Shown piece by piece: positions 25,201-35,549 of a DNA stretch of 64,000 nucleotides; positions within the stretch are counted from its first letter, which is position 1, and the number at the start of each line of letters is the position of its first letter. The position numbers and the translations under genes were made by a program. The DNA lies in contig NW_026262581.1 in assembly GCF_021869535.1 (NCBI RefSeq), positions 113,612,771 to 113,676,770 on the forward strand. The letters are read 5' to 3'. The notes beneath the pieces were generated by a model. That model had not been told where the DNA came from and ran no database searches. It worked only from the letters and a program-made list of their open reading frames with translations. This DNA is from Mytilus californianus (Eukaryota; Mollusca; Bivalvia; Mytilida; Mytilidae).

Positions 25201-28200
25201 AACCTGCCATGTTCATTATCATGACAAGTCGTCATATATCATGAAAAGTCGCTAATATTTATCTCTATGATTTCATTTTCTTAAATGTTGCGATAGTTAT
25301 ATTCGGAACTCCTTGTCCAGAACAGACTGTGGTTGATCGTCTGCAGACTGCATGTGTCGAAGCGAGTTCCGAATATGATCTATTTTTAGAGGTTCTATAT
25401 TTGAGCGTGTGATATGTCGACTTGTCATGATAATGAACATGGCAGATCGCGATAACTCTATGTTGACAAGACCTTATGTGAATGACAGGAGCAGGCAGGG
25501 TCGAAGAAAAAGTCATGGTAACGAGAAAAATATGTCGACATTCTGCAGCATATATCACGGAATATTGCGATAATTTATCAAGACATTACACGATAAAAAT
25601 AACATGAAAGTCGACATAACGAGTTAATATCATGGCTTGTCAAGATAATATCATGTCTTATCGAGATAAATCTATGTCGACCAAAATTATGTGATGTCAG
25701 AAATAAGCCACCATATTTTATGTCTATTTAGAAATCTGAGAAAAATACCAGTGCAAAAATCTATGCCAAAATGTTAATAGTTAAAATTATCATTGCTGAA
25801 ATCTACATAAATAGTAATTAACATTAATATAACAAAAATATTTAAATGTTCTGTGTATATTTTAGAAGATGTGTATATGTGATATATTTCATTTTCTTTA
25901 CAGTTTCAAAGTAAAATGATAGACACTCTATACAACTTTGCAAAGTTTCAATACGAATGTGGAAATTATTCTGGTGCAGCAGAGTATTTGTACTTCGTCA
26001 GAGTTTTGGTAAGTACCCTTTTGCGAGTAGAAAAAAAATAATACCAAATATGTCATACTTAGATCTTCTCTTATATGAATACAAATACAGTTAGAAAACT
26101 GTAGAAATCAGTTGCTGTGAAGTTGGCTGGAAAGGTTTAACAAACAAACAAAATTCCTGTATAAGTTAATTTGAAGTATTTTAAAAGCAGGTATATTTAA
26201 AAAAAAAATTTTAAATTACTAAGCTGTTGGGTTAAAATCATACACCTGCGAAACAGGGTATCATTTGAATGTGTTATCAAATAATAAATTGTTTTGAGTA
26301 TTTTGTATTGTTTGTGTAGAACTGTTAGTATAAATATAACAATGTGAACTTTTGTTTTAACAGTTACTATCTACAGATAAGAACTTTTTAGATGCTCTAT
26401 GGGGTAAACTGGCCTCTGAGATACTTATGCAGAACTGGGAAACAGCATTAGATGATTTAACTAAACTGAAAGAAATCATTGATGGAAATGTAAGTTTAGT
26501 AGGTGTATCTTGTGTTTGAAGCATTTTAAAGTATACTTTTTAATGTTAAGTTTACCTTACATCTTTTGATTAAGTAAGTTTTGTTGCTGGATAAATACAA
26601 TGAAACAGGTCACAGATATGTAAAACTACTTATCATCATATAACATTTTAGTTTCTTCTTAAACATTTAGGAGATAACAGTATTTAATTTGAAGATTTCC
26701 AGGCATCAGTTGCAGTTAAAATAAAAAATTGTTTCTGGCAAATCTTCAAATACAACTCTGTTATCTCATTCTAATACAACTGAAAGAAAACACAGCTAAA
26801 TCATACATTTCAAAATCTGTCTCATGATGTCTGTGCTTGCATCCACAATATCATACAAGCGATTGTGGAATTGATGCCCTAAAATTTGTGGCATAATCCT
26901 ATCAAAGTGAACAATACAAACATTTTTTTAATAATAAGCACGTCTATACCTGTCAGAGGAATATATATTCTATATTTATTTCAGACTTTTGGATCAGCTT
27001 TGCAGAATTTACAACAGAGAACATGGTTGATACATTGGAGTTTATTTGTTTTCTTCAATCATCCCAAAGGACGAGATCTTATCATAGATATGTTCCTGTA
27101 TCAGCCATTGTAAGTACATATATTTACATATCCATTGAATATGTGTTTCATATTTATTCCTAGTATGTCATTTGGTAAGTTTGTGTCCTTGGATTGCTGA
27201 CTCATTCACTGATACCTACATCTCATTTTACTCATATCTCTAACATGTCTAATGTTGTTTATATGAACAGTTATATGTAAATGTCTGTTTGCAAATTCCT
27301 TTTCAGTAAAGAGTTCAACCCCTGGTTTTTTGGTGAAGTTCATGTTTTTCAATCTTAAGCATTTTGTGTAGTGTTTTTCTTACTGTTGTTTTTTTTCTCT
27401 CGTCTTTTTCTATTTTGACAGTGGTGTTGTCTGTTTTCATTGGACTCAATGTGTTTTATTGCCTGCTTGATTTCTTAGCCATCTTTTGATTATGTTCTTT
27501 TTCACTAATTTGCAGGTACCTAAATGCTATACAGACCACCTGTCCACACATACTAAGGTATTTAACAACAGCAGTCATCACTAACAAAAGTAGGAGGAGG
27601 GTTGTACTTAAAGATTTAGTCAAAGTTATACAACAGGTAATTTATTTATATTTTGAACAGCCAAATTTATCAATGAATGATTGGTTTTTCAAGGAGAAAT
27701 ATAAAGGTCCCATTTAATAAACTCCACAGAGAACAAAAGCTATTGTATTTATTTAAGGGGACAGTTCACTTCTCAAACATTTAAATGGCAAGGTAAACAC
27801 CAACTGATTCTGGAGAAAGGTTTTGTTTCATTTGCAATAATACTGGCTTTAATTAGTAAATTTTTTTTAACTCCTCAATTAATTGAAGCGTTTAAAGAGA
27901 AATCTCTTACACAGCAAATATTAACACTATAAGTGTTTAAAGACAAATAGACCCTCACCAAATAATCTAACCAATACAAATCACATGTGCAGACCAACAT
28001 TGATTAATGCAAAAAATATATAAAAAATAATCAGATTGTCAAAAAGGATACACGTTAGGTTGTAGTGCTTGAAACAGAATATAAATTTGAATTCTTTCAA
28101 AAGAATGTTTGCATATAACCTTGCATTTCTCTTTTAGGAGTATTCTTTTAAAAGATCTAATCATATAGTTTGTAACATATTTGTATGTAGGTTGTTATTT

Positions 28201-31200
28201 TTCCTCTGAAATGTCACCTAACAAATATCCAAAATTTGCATATGTAAAATATGTATGTGTGATCTTTGGTTTCTCTTTTAGGAATCCTATACATACAAAG
28301 ATCCAATCACAGAGTTTGTAGAATGTCTGTATGTGAACTTTGATTTTGATGGAGCCCAGCAGAAACTCAGAGAATGTGAAGAAGTAGGTGTAAAACACTT
28401 TATCCATTTCTTCTAAGTTTTTTTCTTACATTGTCAATACAAAACTTTTATTCAATGAATACTTAATTGAGTAAATACATCAGAAGTTTATCCGTCTTAT
28501 TTTTTCTCATTTAATGAAAATGAAAGAGAACAACAATTCTCAGTTGCATAGTTCTCTGATTTTAAGAGCTACAAAAAATATGAGCAGGATAAATTATACA
28601 AAAAAAGCATTTCACTAAAACATCTATTACATACATACTGTGGATTCATTTATTTTCGTGGATTGCAGAAAAATTGCATTTTCATGGATATATGAATTCA
28701 CTGTTTTGCTCAAGTCTGCATACAATCTTAAGCAATTTGTACTTTATTGAACATTTAAATTGATGGTTTACCTTAATCAACAAAAGCCTAGTAAACTGCT
28801 TTACCACAAATAATAATAAATCCATAGAACAAGAGAAAGGAAAGTTAAAAATGTATGAATGTAAGTAAAGGAAGTTGAATGTTTTAAGCCATAAAGAGTC
28901 ATTATGTGTTCTTAAAAAAACTTGTGTGTATGAGTTTATTTTTCATAAAGTTGGAACAAATATGGAGATCTAACTGAATCAAAAGCATGTAGTAAGTAAT
29001 CTTTTCTTTCTTTCAGGTTTTAGTAAATGATTTTTTCCTGGTAGCCTGTTTAGAAGATTTTATAGAAAATGCCAGACTGTTGATATTTGAGACTTTCTGC
29101 AGAATCCATGAATGTATCAGTATACGGTAAGTAGTTAAATTTATCTTATGTATAGATATGCAATGAATAGTAAAATTGTCACAATGGCGGCAGTCAATTT
29201 TTGGTGATTGATGAAATGATAATTTAGTTGTGAAATATAGGTGTGGTTATTGATAATGTAATCAGTTAAAACAGTGTCACATAGGAATATAGAAATGGGT
29301 TCCACACAATTTGAAATGTAATAAATATTTGTATAGATAAGTATATGAATTGCTGTTAACTTACCTGCCTTATATGATAATGTATTTATTTAACATCAGT
29401 TTTAAAGAGTTATTTGAGTTATTTTTGCTTTAGAATATTTCATCCTCAATAAAGATGTCACTAATAGTGATAAATAAATGGTCCCATGATAAATTTCTTC
29501 TAAGGTGGCACATTCTGCATAGAACATTAAGTATTATACAAAACAAAATTCAGATGTGAATTTACAAAAGAAAATGACATACATGATAAAAAAAAAACTA
29601 GAAAACTTAATTGTAAGAAATGTTTATATTTTTGAAACTAGAATGTTGGCTGAGAAGTTGAATATGACAGAAGAAGAAGCAGAAAGATGGATTGTTAATT
29701 TGATACGAAATGCTCGTCTTGATGCTAAAATTGATTCTAAACTTGTAAGTTTTGGTGGAAATTAATTTTACTTTCGCTGAAAATTATTTTATCATTAGAC
29801 TGGAACTCATGCAAAAGACTCATCAGCTTTGTCCCAAGAGTCAAAAGCTGGTCTAGTTTCAGCTCCTCTGTGTCCACCTGTCTAAAATGACATAAAGAAT
29901 AGTTGTGTTGTACTTAGCACCAACAATGTTCCTTCAATAATATGCAAACTTTGTATGCAATTGCACACATATTGAAGATGTGGACAGATTTGAATTATTT
30001 TTTCTCAGGTTTCCTGTATTCATGGTATTTGGAACTTAGTTAATTTTATCATTGAATGCTATAGACAGTAGCTAAATTGTGCCATATGTAACTCCAACAC
30101 TTTTTCATCATCTGTGAATAGTATATCACCAAATGCACATTTTTGTTAACAAAATAACCAGACACACAATACAAATTTTACTATCATTAGTCATATATTG
30201 TTTCAGTTTTATAAAGGTGATACCATCCCTTTGTTGTAGACTTTTCTTAACTACCACAGGAACTTCCATCAACTTCGTTCATTTAGATTTTTGCCCCTAT
30301 GAAAATTAATAAAATTCTGTATACTAATATCTCTTTCCTAAATAATAAAATGGGACACCAATGTCAGTTCCCAGGTCTTGAAATTTCCAGATAAAATTCT
30401 TGAAAGCATTTGGATAAAGAAAAAATTAGTGTGTGGTGGTTGACCTTTAATGAATACTTTGATCAAAATAAGTCTGATACACATTTTTTAATTGAAGTTG
30501 AAAAAATACAATGAGCTTGACTACATACACAGAGTATAAGTCTCCAGTTTCTGCATGCTAAATATTTAAATCAAATATATTAAAGTTATATACCATAACA
30601 GAAGAGATATCATTTGTATATTTTTTTATCCACAGGGTCATGTTGTAATGGGAACACAGGCTATATCCCCTTACCAGCAAGTTATAGAGAAGACAAAAAC
30701 ATTGGCATTTAAATCTCAGATGTTAGCTATGAATATAGAGAAGAAATTAGGTCTTAAAACAGACAGTGTAAGTAATTAATGTTTATAGTGCATAGTAAGC
30801 CAGTACAGATTACCTAATTAGAGGTGAATTTGTGAATTCCCCAGGTTCCACTTCTTTCTATTTCCATTGAAAACTGTTATTACCGACGACTTATTTCTCA
30901 ACGAATGATAATATATTTTAAATGTTTTCCTCAAGTTCACATTTTTTATTTCAATTCTTTTTGTTATTTTATTTTGGTGTAAAATCATTGCCTGAAGCAT
31001 ATGTTAAAAATATGTGCTATTTCAACACATTTACCCCCTATAAAATTTCAAAAAGAAGCTTTTAATTCTAATAATTACATTCTTATGCTACAGTCACCAA
31101 ATGAACAGTTTATCAAGCTTTTCATTTGTTTTTCTATACATTGGTTTATTTTTGTCAAGGAGAGTATGTGCAGTCATAGATAGTAAAGCTGGTGCAAAAA

Positions 31201-31379
31201 TATCTTGCTGGAAATACTTTATTGATTAAACATATTATTATCCGTATTTGGTGTACTCATTGTGATCGTTTATTGTATTTTGTTTTTCAATGTATATTAC
31301 AAAGAAATTACTTGTATAACTCAATAAAAAATATATATATATTTATTAATTTCAGACAAATACCTGGGGTCCAGAGTAG
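16163..31379 (+). CDS. EIF3E: Eukaryotic translation initiation factor 3 subunit E, 13 exons
   Basis: eIF3e (INT6) is a PCI-domain subunit of the eIF3 complex, which joins the 40S ribosome to mRNA in the cytoplasm. Coding exons: 16163-16252, 23001-23118, 23742-23859, 24632-24674, 25904-26008, 26364-26489, 26985-27109, 27516-27636, 28282-28383, 29017-29126, 29642-29744, 30636-30767, 31356-31379. All introns are GT..AG, phases agree, and the total is 1317 nt (438 residues; human has 445). Recognisable blocks are [11 protein letters not shown] in exon 1, [18 protein letters not shown] (exon 5), [20 protein letters not shown] (exon 7) and the PCI winged-helix [20 protein letters not shown] (exon 11). 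The start is the conserved MAEWDLT. The C-terminus after EKKL is shorter than, and unlike, the vertebrate tail. AATAAA follows at 31509. Confidence 0.97.
16686..17032. mobile_element. TA-flanked MITE in EIF3E intron 1
   Basis: CACCTTATCGCTATTTA (from 16688) recurs as its reverse complement ending at 17030, with TA immediately outside at 16686-16687 and 17031-17032. The length is 343 bp and there is no coding frame. A TA target duplication fits a Tc1/mariner-type MITE; the superfamily is inferred from that alone. Confidence 0.7.
17805..18074. mobile_element. Palindromic MITE (foldback) in EIF3E intron 1
   Basis: The outer arm (cagaatgcattgag, tgtgtaggtaaaggta, ttggttagcttgcttg, ttagctgaac, gtcattattagg) at 17811-17895 recurs inverted at 17986-18068. 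The inner parts (taccctcctttaagagtag and its mirror with tactactccgaaaggaagg) also pair, leaving a loop near 17940. Nearly the whole 270 bp forms one hairpin. No protein is encoded. Confidence 0.8.
19513..21275 (-). mobile_element. Non-autonomous tandem-core element 2 (pearl/HINE-like)
   Basis: One end is a perfect hairpin (ACGACCGCAAAAA / TTTTTGCGGTCGT, 19515-19541) followed by a GTC microsatellite at 19559-19577. The other end repeats tgcggtcgtat at 21242-21252 and closes with gctgcgccctgcggagc. Three tandem blocks lie between: about four units of roughly 140 bp (19590-20160, with aggaattaggggccaaaaa), about six units of roughly 35 bp (20330-20545) and about four units of roughly 120 bp (20590-21070). 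Read on the minus strand it has the same order as element 1: tandem core, GAC microsatellite, gacgccaacg and a terminal hairpin. Confidence 0.75.
20330..20550 (+). repeat. 35-bp tandem repeat inside element 2
   Basis: About six units built on gcaatagcaagaaatcttca and attgcacagtattg. Units alternate between tattgtgcaatag and tattgcgcaatag, each a small palindrome around tgcgca or tgtgca. Confidence 0.85.
21585..21850 (+). other. Coding-like patch near the end of EIF3E intron 1
   Basis: A frame near 21574-21649 (starting CCAGTGATG) translates to [14 protein letters not shown] followed by [14 protein letters not shown] and a stop. A second, from ATG at 21689 to TAA at 21850 (53 codons), is acidic and Ser-rich ([19 protein letters not shown]). 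Both look more like coding than the surrounding AT-rich intron, and the first sits after a pyrimidine tract ending in ccccag. They may be remnants of a transposon gene or a nested gene. I do not recognise a family. Confidence 0.3.
22044..22078 (-). repeat. Short copy of the shared mytilid terminal module
   Basis: gaagatgtggtatattgccaatga matches the start of the repeat at 846 and 43178. Only about 35 bases are present. Confidence 0.5.
23001..23118 (+). CDS. EIF3E: EIF3E exon 2
   Basis: Begins after ttttcag, residues 31-69 plus one base; contains the conserved KGKLDLL and [11 protein letters not shown]. Donor GTAATT. Confidence 0.95.
23742..23859 (+). CDS. EIF3E: EIF3E exon 3
   Basis: Begins after a T tract ending in tag; contains [11 protein letters not shown] and the FEDPE motif; ends in AG of an Arg codon, donor GTGAAT. 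Confidence 0.95.
24328..24375 (-). repeat. Short copy of the shared mytilid terminal module in intron 3
   Basis: ataaggggatatgatatgat, then tgccaatgagacaactatcc, is the reverse complement of the tail of the repeat ending at 37706. Confidence 0.65.
24632..24674 (+). CDS. EIF3E: EIF3E exon 4
   Basis: Only 43 nt; starts after atttcag with RDGRQLFEF; donor GTAAGT; phase 0 at its end. Confidence 0.93.
24933..25715. mobile_element. Foldback element with about 300-bp inverted arms in EIF3E intron 4
   Basis: The ends TATGGTGGCTTATTTCTGAC and its reverse complement begin arms of about 300 bp (24933-25236 and 25409-25715). Inside the arms atgctgcagaatg, tttcttcgaccctgcctgc and ccatgttcattatcatgaca pair with their mirrors. 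A direct TTTTAT flanks the element on both sides (24927-24932 and 25716-25721), a 6-bp target duplication. The central 170 bp holds a further small inverted pair (attcggaactc / gagttccgaat). The two arms encode similar short open frames on opposite strands, a palindrome effect. Confidence 0.8.
25904..26008 (+). CDS. EIF3E: EIF3E exon 5
   Basis: 35 codons, phase 0 both ends, acceptor tttacag, donor GTAAGT; carries the near-invariant [18 protein letters not shown]. Confidence 0.97.
26364..26489 (+). CDS. EIF3E: EIF3E exon 6
   Basis: 42 codons, phase 0 both ends; contains [14 protein letters not shown]. Donor GTAAGT. Confidence 0.97.
26985..27109 (+). CDS. EIF3E: EIF3E exon 7
   Basis: Acceptor atttcag; contains [20 protein letters not shown]; ends with two bases of a Leu codon, donor GTAAGT. 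Confidence 0.97.
27516..27636 (+). CDS. EIF3E: EIF3E exon 8
   Basis: Acceptor tttgcag; contains [20 protein letters not shown] and [10 protein letters not shown]; donor GTAATT; start of the PCI region. Confidence 0.97.
28121..28205 (+). pseudogene. Decayed duplicate of EIF3E exon 9 with its splice acceptor
   Basis: The stretch ttgcatttctcttttag|ga (acceptor AG at 28136-28137), then aaaagatctaatcatatag, tttgta and tttgtatgta aligns with the true exon 9 start (ggtttctcttttag|ga, aaagatccaatcacagag, tttgta, ctgtatgtg), about 144 bp downstream. Identity is roughly 75% over about 70 bases. Relative to exon 9 it has a 2-base deletion and hence a frameshift. It lies inside intron 8. Confidence 0.65.
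28282..28383 (+). CDS. EIF3E: EIF3E exon 9
   Basis: 34 codons, phase 0; begins [20 protein letters not shown]; donor GTAGGT. A degraded copy sits 144 bp upstream. Confidence 0.97.
29017..29126 (+). CDS. EIF3E: EIF3E exon 10
   Basis: Acceptor tttcag; contains [18 protein letters not shown] and [13 protein letters not shown]; ends with two bases of a codon completed in exon 11 (Arg here; Asn in the human protein as I recall it). Confidence 0.95.
29642..29744 (+). CDS. EIF3E: EIF3E exon 11
   Basis: Acceptor aaactag; [20 protein letters not shown] is the PCI winged-helix recognition region, followed by [14 protein letters not shown]. Donor GTAAGT. Confidence 0.97.
30636..30767 (+). CDS. EIF3E: EIF3E exon 12
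   Basis: 44 codons; [20 protein letters not shown] then [12 protein letters not shown]; donor GTAAGT. Confidence 0.97.
31356..31379 (+). CDS. EIF3E: EIF3E exon 13 (terminal)
   Basis: After ttaatttcag, seven codons (TNTWGPE) and TAG at 31377. The tail is short and diverged, but NTWGPE may correspond to the NWATQ-type end of other eIF3e proteins. The 3' UTR follows. Confidence 0.85.
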   Translation, partial: TNTWGPE

Positions 31380-31508
31380 TTGCCATAGAAACCAGTTATC
31401 AGCATTAAAGTCCTGTTATATGATTCAGACTGTCAAGTGTTGAAAGAGAACTGATATTTTTAAAAAGAATATGACTTTGAAATTTAAAATCCATCATATG
31501 CTGTCAAT

Positions 31509-31514
31509 AATAAA
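31509..31514 (+). terminator. EIF3E: Polyadenylation signal of EIF3E
   Basis: AATAAA 130 bases after the stop codon, before a T/G-rich stretch near 31530-31555. Confidence 0.65.
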
Positions 31515-31779
31515 TTATTATTCTCGGAAATTCTTCTATCATTTTTGTAGAACCTGCAACATAGTGATCCTACATTCTGTCTTCGGCGATGCCAGTTAGA
31601 TTCAGCCTGTGGTTAAAGTTTTTTTAAACATCAATAATTTTCATGACTTAGACCTCATGGAATTTTATAAAACTTACACAGAAGCATTTTTATGCTCAAA
31701 AGACAGTAACCGAAGCAGCCTCATCGCCTTTGGTCAAATTTGATTAAAACAAAAACTTAAAGCGTCACAAAAAGCTTCA

Positions 31780-33164
31780 ACTAAAAATCATAAACCTAAT
31801 AAAATGTTCAACATCAAGTTTAATGGATATGTAATAAAAAAGTCAATTGATTTATCTAAACCAGACATAATCAAAGACACTGAAACATGGTTAGACAAAA
31901 ATACATTATATAAATTCTTTCCATCAGAACTTTTTAACCTCTACAGGTCAGATAGGCAACCAAATGAAAATAGCAAATCCATGGAGGTACTTATTGCCAT
32001 CAATAAAGAATTTATTAGCACAGAAGCTAGAGAACTTAAAACTATCTTTGAAATAGTCTCAAATGAAAGAACCTTGGTGAGCGCGCTCACATACCCCACG
32101 TCCCCACATTGTCATTGGAGAAATAGAATAAGTGTAAGAAAAAAAAATTGTATCAAAAAAAAAAATTGAATTCCCTGTCAATATGCACATCTACTTAGTA
32201 TGTCCTTATTATCTGAAAAGGTTTCATGAAATTCTGTTGTGTGGTTTGAGAGGAGTTGCGATGACAAACTGTTGCAGTAGTACATAACAGTAAATAAGTT
32301 CAAAGGAGCGTAACTCCTAGAAAAAGAATTGAATCGTAATTTCCTGTCGATATGCACATCTACATAGTATGTCCTTATTATCTAAAAAGGTTTCATGAAA
32401 TTCTGTTGTGTGGTTTGAGAGGAGTTGCGATGACAAAAGGTTGCAGTAGTATATTGGGCAAATAAGTTCAAAGGGGCGTAACTCCTGAAAAAAAAATTTA
32501 ATCGTAATTTCCTGTCGATATGCACATCTACGTAGTATGTCCTTATTATCTGAAAAGGTTTCATGAAATTCTGTTGTGTGGTTTGAGAGGAGTTGCGATG
32601 ACAAACTGTTGCAGTAGTACATTAAAGTAAATAAGTTCAAAGGGGCGTAACTCCTAGAAACAGAATTGAATCATAATTTCCTGTCGATATGCACAACTAC
32701 ATAGTATGTCCTTATTATCTAAAAAGGTTTCGTGAATTTCTGTTGTGTGGTTTGAGAGGAGTTGCGATGACAAAAGGTTGCAGTAGTATATTGGGCAAAT
32801 AAGTTCAAAGGAGCGTAACTCCTGGAAAAAAAAATTGAATCGTAATTTCCTGTCGATATGCACATCTACATAGTATGTCCTTATTATCCGAAAAGGTTTC
32901 ATGAAATTCTGTTGTGTGGTTTGAGAGGAGTTGCGATGACAAACTGTTGCAGTAGTATATTGGGCAAATAAGTTCAAAGGGGCGTAACTCCTGGAAAAAA
33001 ATTGAATCATAATTTCCTGTCGATATGCACAACTACATAGTATGTCCTTATTATCTAAAAAGATTTCGTGAAATTCTGTTGTGTGGTTTGAGAGGAGTTG
33101 CGATGACAAGAAACAGGACTGACGGACTGACGGACAGACAGACGGACGGACGGATGGACGGACG

Positions 33165-33220
<56 letters not shown>

Positions 33221-34730
33221 ACATGTAAGAACTTACTAATTTTTAGACTACCATGAGATAAAGGAACATCATTACAACAATTGAGTAATAAGTAAGTAGA
33301 ACCAAACAAACTCTTGAATCATTATAGGTGGAGAATTTAACCTAGGTCATATTGACTAGTCTAATACAGATAATATGGGTAAACCTGAAGCTGAACATCA
33401 CAGTAAACCTTTCGAACTTCTAGACCACTATAACTTCCATCAAATAGTAAGCTCACCAACCAGAAAAGAAAGAATATTAGACTCAATCCTAGTAAATAAT
33501 CCAACCATCAATAAAGTAGATACCAATAGGATTTTGTGACCATGACATTTTCTATACAGATGCAGACGGATGGTTAAGAAAAGTTACAGCATCCAAGAAA
33601 AATCCTTAAATATGATAAGGCAAAATATAAAAGCTGATCTGCAAAACACACTTAAAGATCTTACTAATATGAATAATGAAACAAAAAATACTATAAATGA
33701 AATGTGGGGTTTACTTAAAAACAACTTCACAAAATCATCATACATTAAATGTTTACATATAAGCATCGCCTTTCTTTGGTGCATAATATCAGAAAAATGA
33801 TAAATAAAAAGGACAAATATACATTTCAAAAGGAAAAGGGCAAAGTATATAAAACATGAAAAAAGACTGAAGCAGTAGGTCTCACAAGAATAGTGACATG
33901 CTTCTTTGGAATATATGTATATAAAGAGAAAATGATACTTGACCTTCCCACAACTGAGCTTGACCAAAGTTACACCAATCAATCTAAACCAAAGAAACTC
34001 TTCTATATAAAATCTGTTCAAACTGATAACAGTGGAGTTGCTCCAAGAAAAAAGGAGACAATTGATTCTTGATACCAAACAAAAAGCTAGAAAACAATTC
34101 CAATCAGTTTTCATCACCGAATTGAAAAATAATATACCTGATAAAGGGGCATGTCCCTATCTATTTATACCATCCTTCACCCTTACTACACCTGTCCTAC
34201 AGAAACTTCTACACAATATCAACCCACACAAAGCCAGTGTCAACAACTTCAAAATATGATGCACCAATTTTTCCCATAACTTTTTTCAGTAATCAATCTC
34301 AACTGGTTTTATACCATCTGACTGGAAACATGCAAATGTCACACCAGCATACAAAAAAAGGTGAACAATACAATATAGTAATTTACAGACCCATTTCTCT
34401 CACTTGTAACAGTTGTGAAATAAAGGACCATATCAAAACATATAATTAACTACGAAAATAATAACAACTTATATGATTTCCAGCATGGCTTCTGGCCGAC
34501 TAGATCCTGTGAAATGCAACTATTGTCTTTTGTACAAGAACTTGCTTTAAACTTCGACAAGAACAGGCAACACAGATATGATCATTATGGACTTTACCCA
34601 ACCTTTAAAAAAGTTCCAAACCAGACTTTTGCAAACTTAATTTACTTCAATTACCATAACAACTTGTCCCCCACCCATTGTATAATTTTGCTGGAGGTGA
34701 GCTTTGATTCAAAATAATGTGTCAAGGTAG
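31780..34730 (+). pseudogene. Dead LINE (jockey/CR1-like ORF2) interrupted by a tandem-core element
   Basis: The apurinic-type endonuclease starts at 31804 in a frame with KPDIIKDTETWLDKN and SDRQPNENSKSMEVLIAINK. It is cut near 32071 by the inserted element and resumes after 33225 with GEFNLGHID, then PTRKERILDSILVNNP near 33457-33507. Reverse-transcriptase pieces follow in several frames: NPHKAS (about 34223), VIYRPISLTCNSCEIKDHIK (about 34375), QHGFWPTRSCEMQLLSFVQ (about 34480) and a KKVPNQTF remnant of the KAFDKVPH motif. In-frame stops and frameshifts throughout show it is inactive. No 3' poly-A end is clear. Confidence 0.75.
32071..33224 (+). mobile_element. Non-autonomous tandem-core element 3 (pearl/HINE-like) inside the LINE
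   Basis: It starts ggtgagcgcgctcac, then taccccacg, and ends cgtggggtat, an inverted pair. The core has about six units of roughly 169 bp, each with cctgtcgatatgcacaact or ...catct, tagtatgtccttattatct, ttctgttgtgtggtttgaga and ggagttgcgatgacaa. After the core come a GACG/GACA microsatellite (33119-33175) and a terminal hairpin (gcaactcgttgc, 33196-33207). The reverse strand shows long repeated open frames that are a by-product of the unit. Insertion into a LINE endonuclease shows it was mobile after the LINE. Confidence 0.8.
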
Positions 34731-35240
34731 GATGACACATCTTTGCTGCATCACTGTTACCATGTTAGCAAGCATGTTTAAAATCTGGTTCAGTGCCTCC
34801 GTCTAGAAAATAAAAAAAATTGCTTTGAACACATTGAAAGTACTGGTTACATTCATTATGATCTGCCATTAAAACTCAATTAAAATTGAAATTCTTTCTG
34901 AAATGGAATTTATTCAAGACTTCTCTTTCTTGACCAAATAATTACATACAGGTGTATGATGATCTATGATAGTGCCATAAGTCTCGGTTATGACACTAGG
35001 TTTGAAAGATTTTTCAATCTTTGACTGAATGAATATAAGATTCTATTTAAAAAAAAGGAAAGAAAAAACAGAATGAATATTTCTCTTTCTTTTGACAAAT
35101 TTTCAGTTTTTTAAGTGCTTGATTAAAACCTGTTCTAGGATTAGTTGTTTACACTGACATACGCTTCAGAAATGGTATCACTAAATACCCAAATAAAGAA
35201 AATTGCAGATATTGTAAAAAAAAATTTCAATTACATATAG
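34731..35240. other. No gene seen between LINE remnant and element 4
   Basis: AT-rich, no recognised motif. Confidence 0.3.
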
Positions 35241-35470
35241 TTTTATTTATGTTCCCACTTCGAAGAGGGTAGTATATAGTGATGCAAATGTTTGTCTGTC
35301 CGTCTGTCACACCCTTGGGTTCTCTGTAATAATCAAAGTACAGCTCAACCAAATCTTTTGAAATTTGACGAAAGTTTCATGGACCATAAAAACATGACAC
35401 ATTAGATTTTGATGGTTTTGACATTATGTCGTACAAGAGGTTTGGACGCCCCTTAGTTACCTTATTATTT
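35241..35470 (-). mobile_element. Truncated tandem-core element 4
   Basis: cccacttcgaagagggtag forms a terminal hairpin (cccacttcgaagaggg). It is followed by tctgtccgtctgtc, the minus-strand GAC-type microsatellite, and then one core-like segment (aatcttttgaaatttgacg, tggaccataaaa). The order matches the 3' end of elements 1-3 on the minus strand. The other end is missing. Confidence 0.5.
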
Positions 35471-35549
35471 CTATCTATGTTTTCTAGATTTGTTTGTTGC
35501 TCATGTAAGAACGTGAACACGAGCGACTCACAAATCTAATGGAGCAAAG

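Noticed and set aside
25016..25558. Two similar peptides on opposite strands (AAECRHIF..., [10 protein letters not shown]...)
   Set aside because: They come from the two arms of the foldback element; symmetry explains both.
32317..33184. Long minus-strand frames in tandem-core element 3
   Set aside because: They repeat with the roughly 169-bp unit and shift frame between units, so they are not genes.
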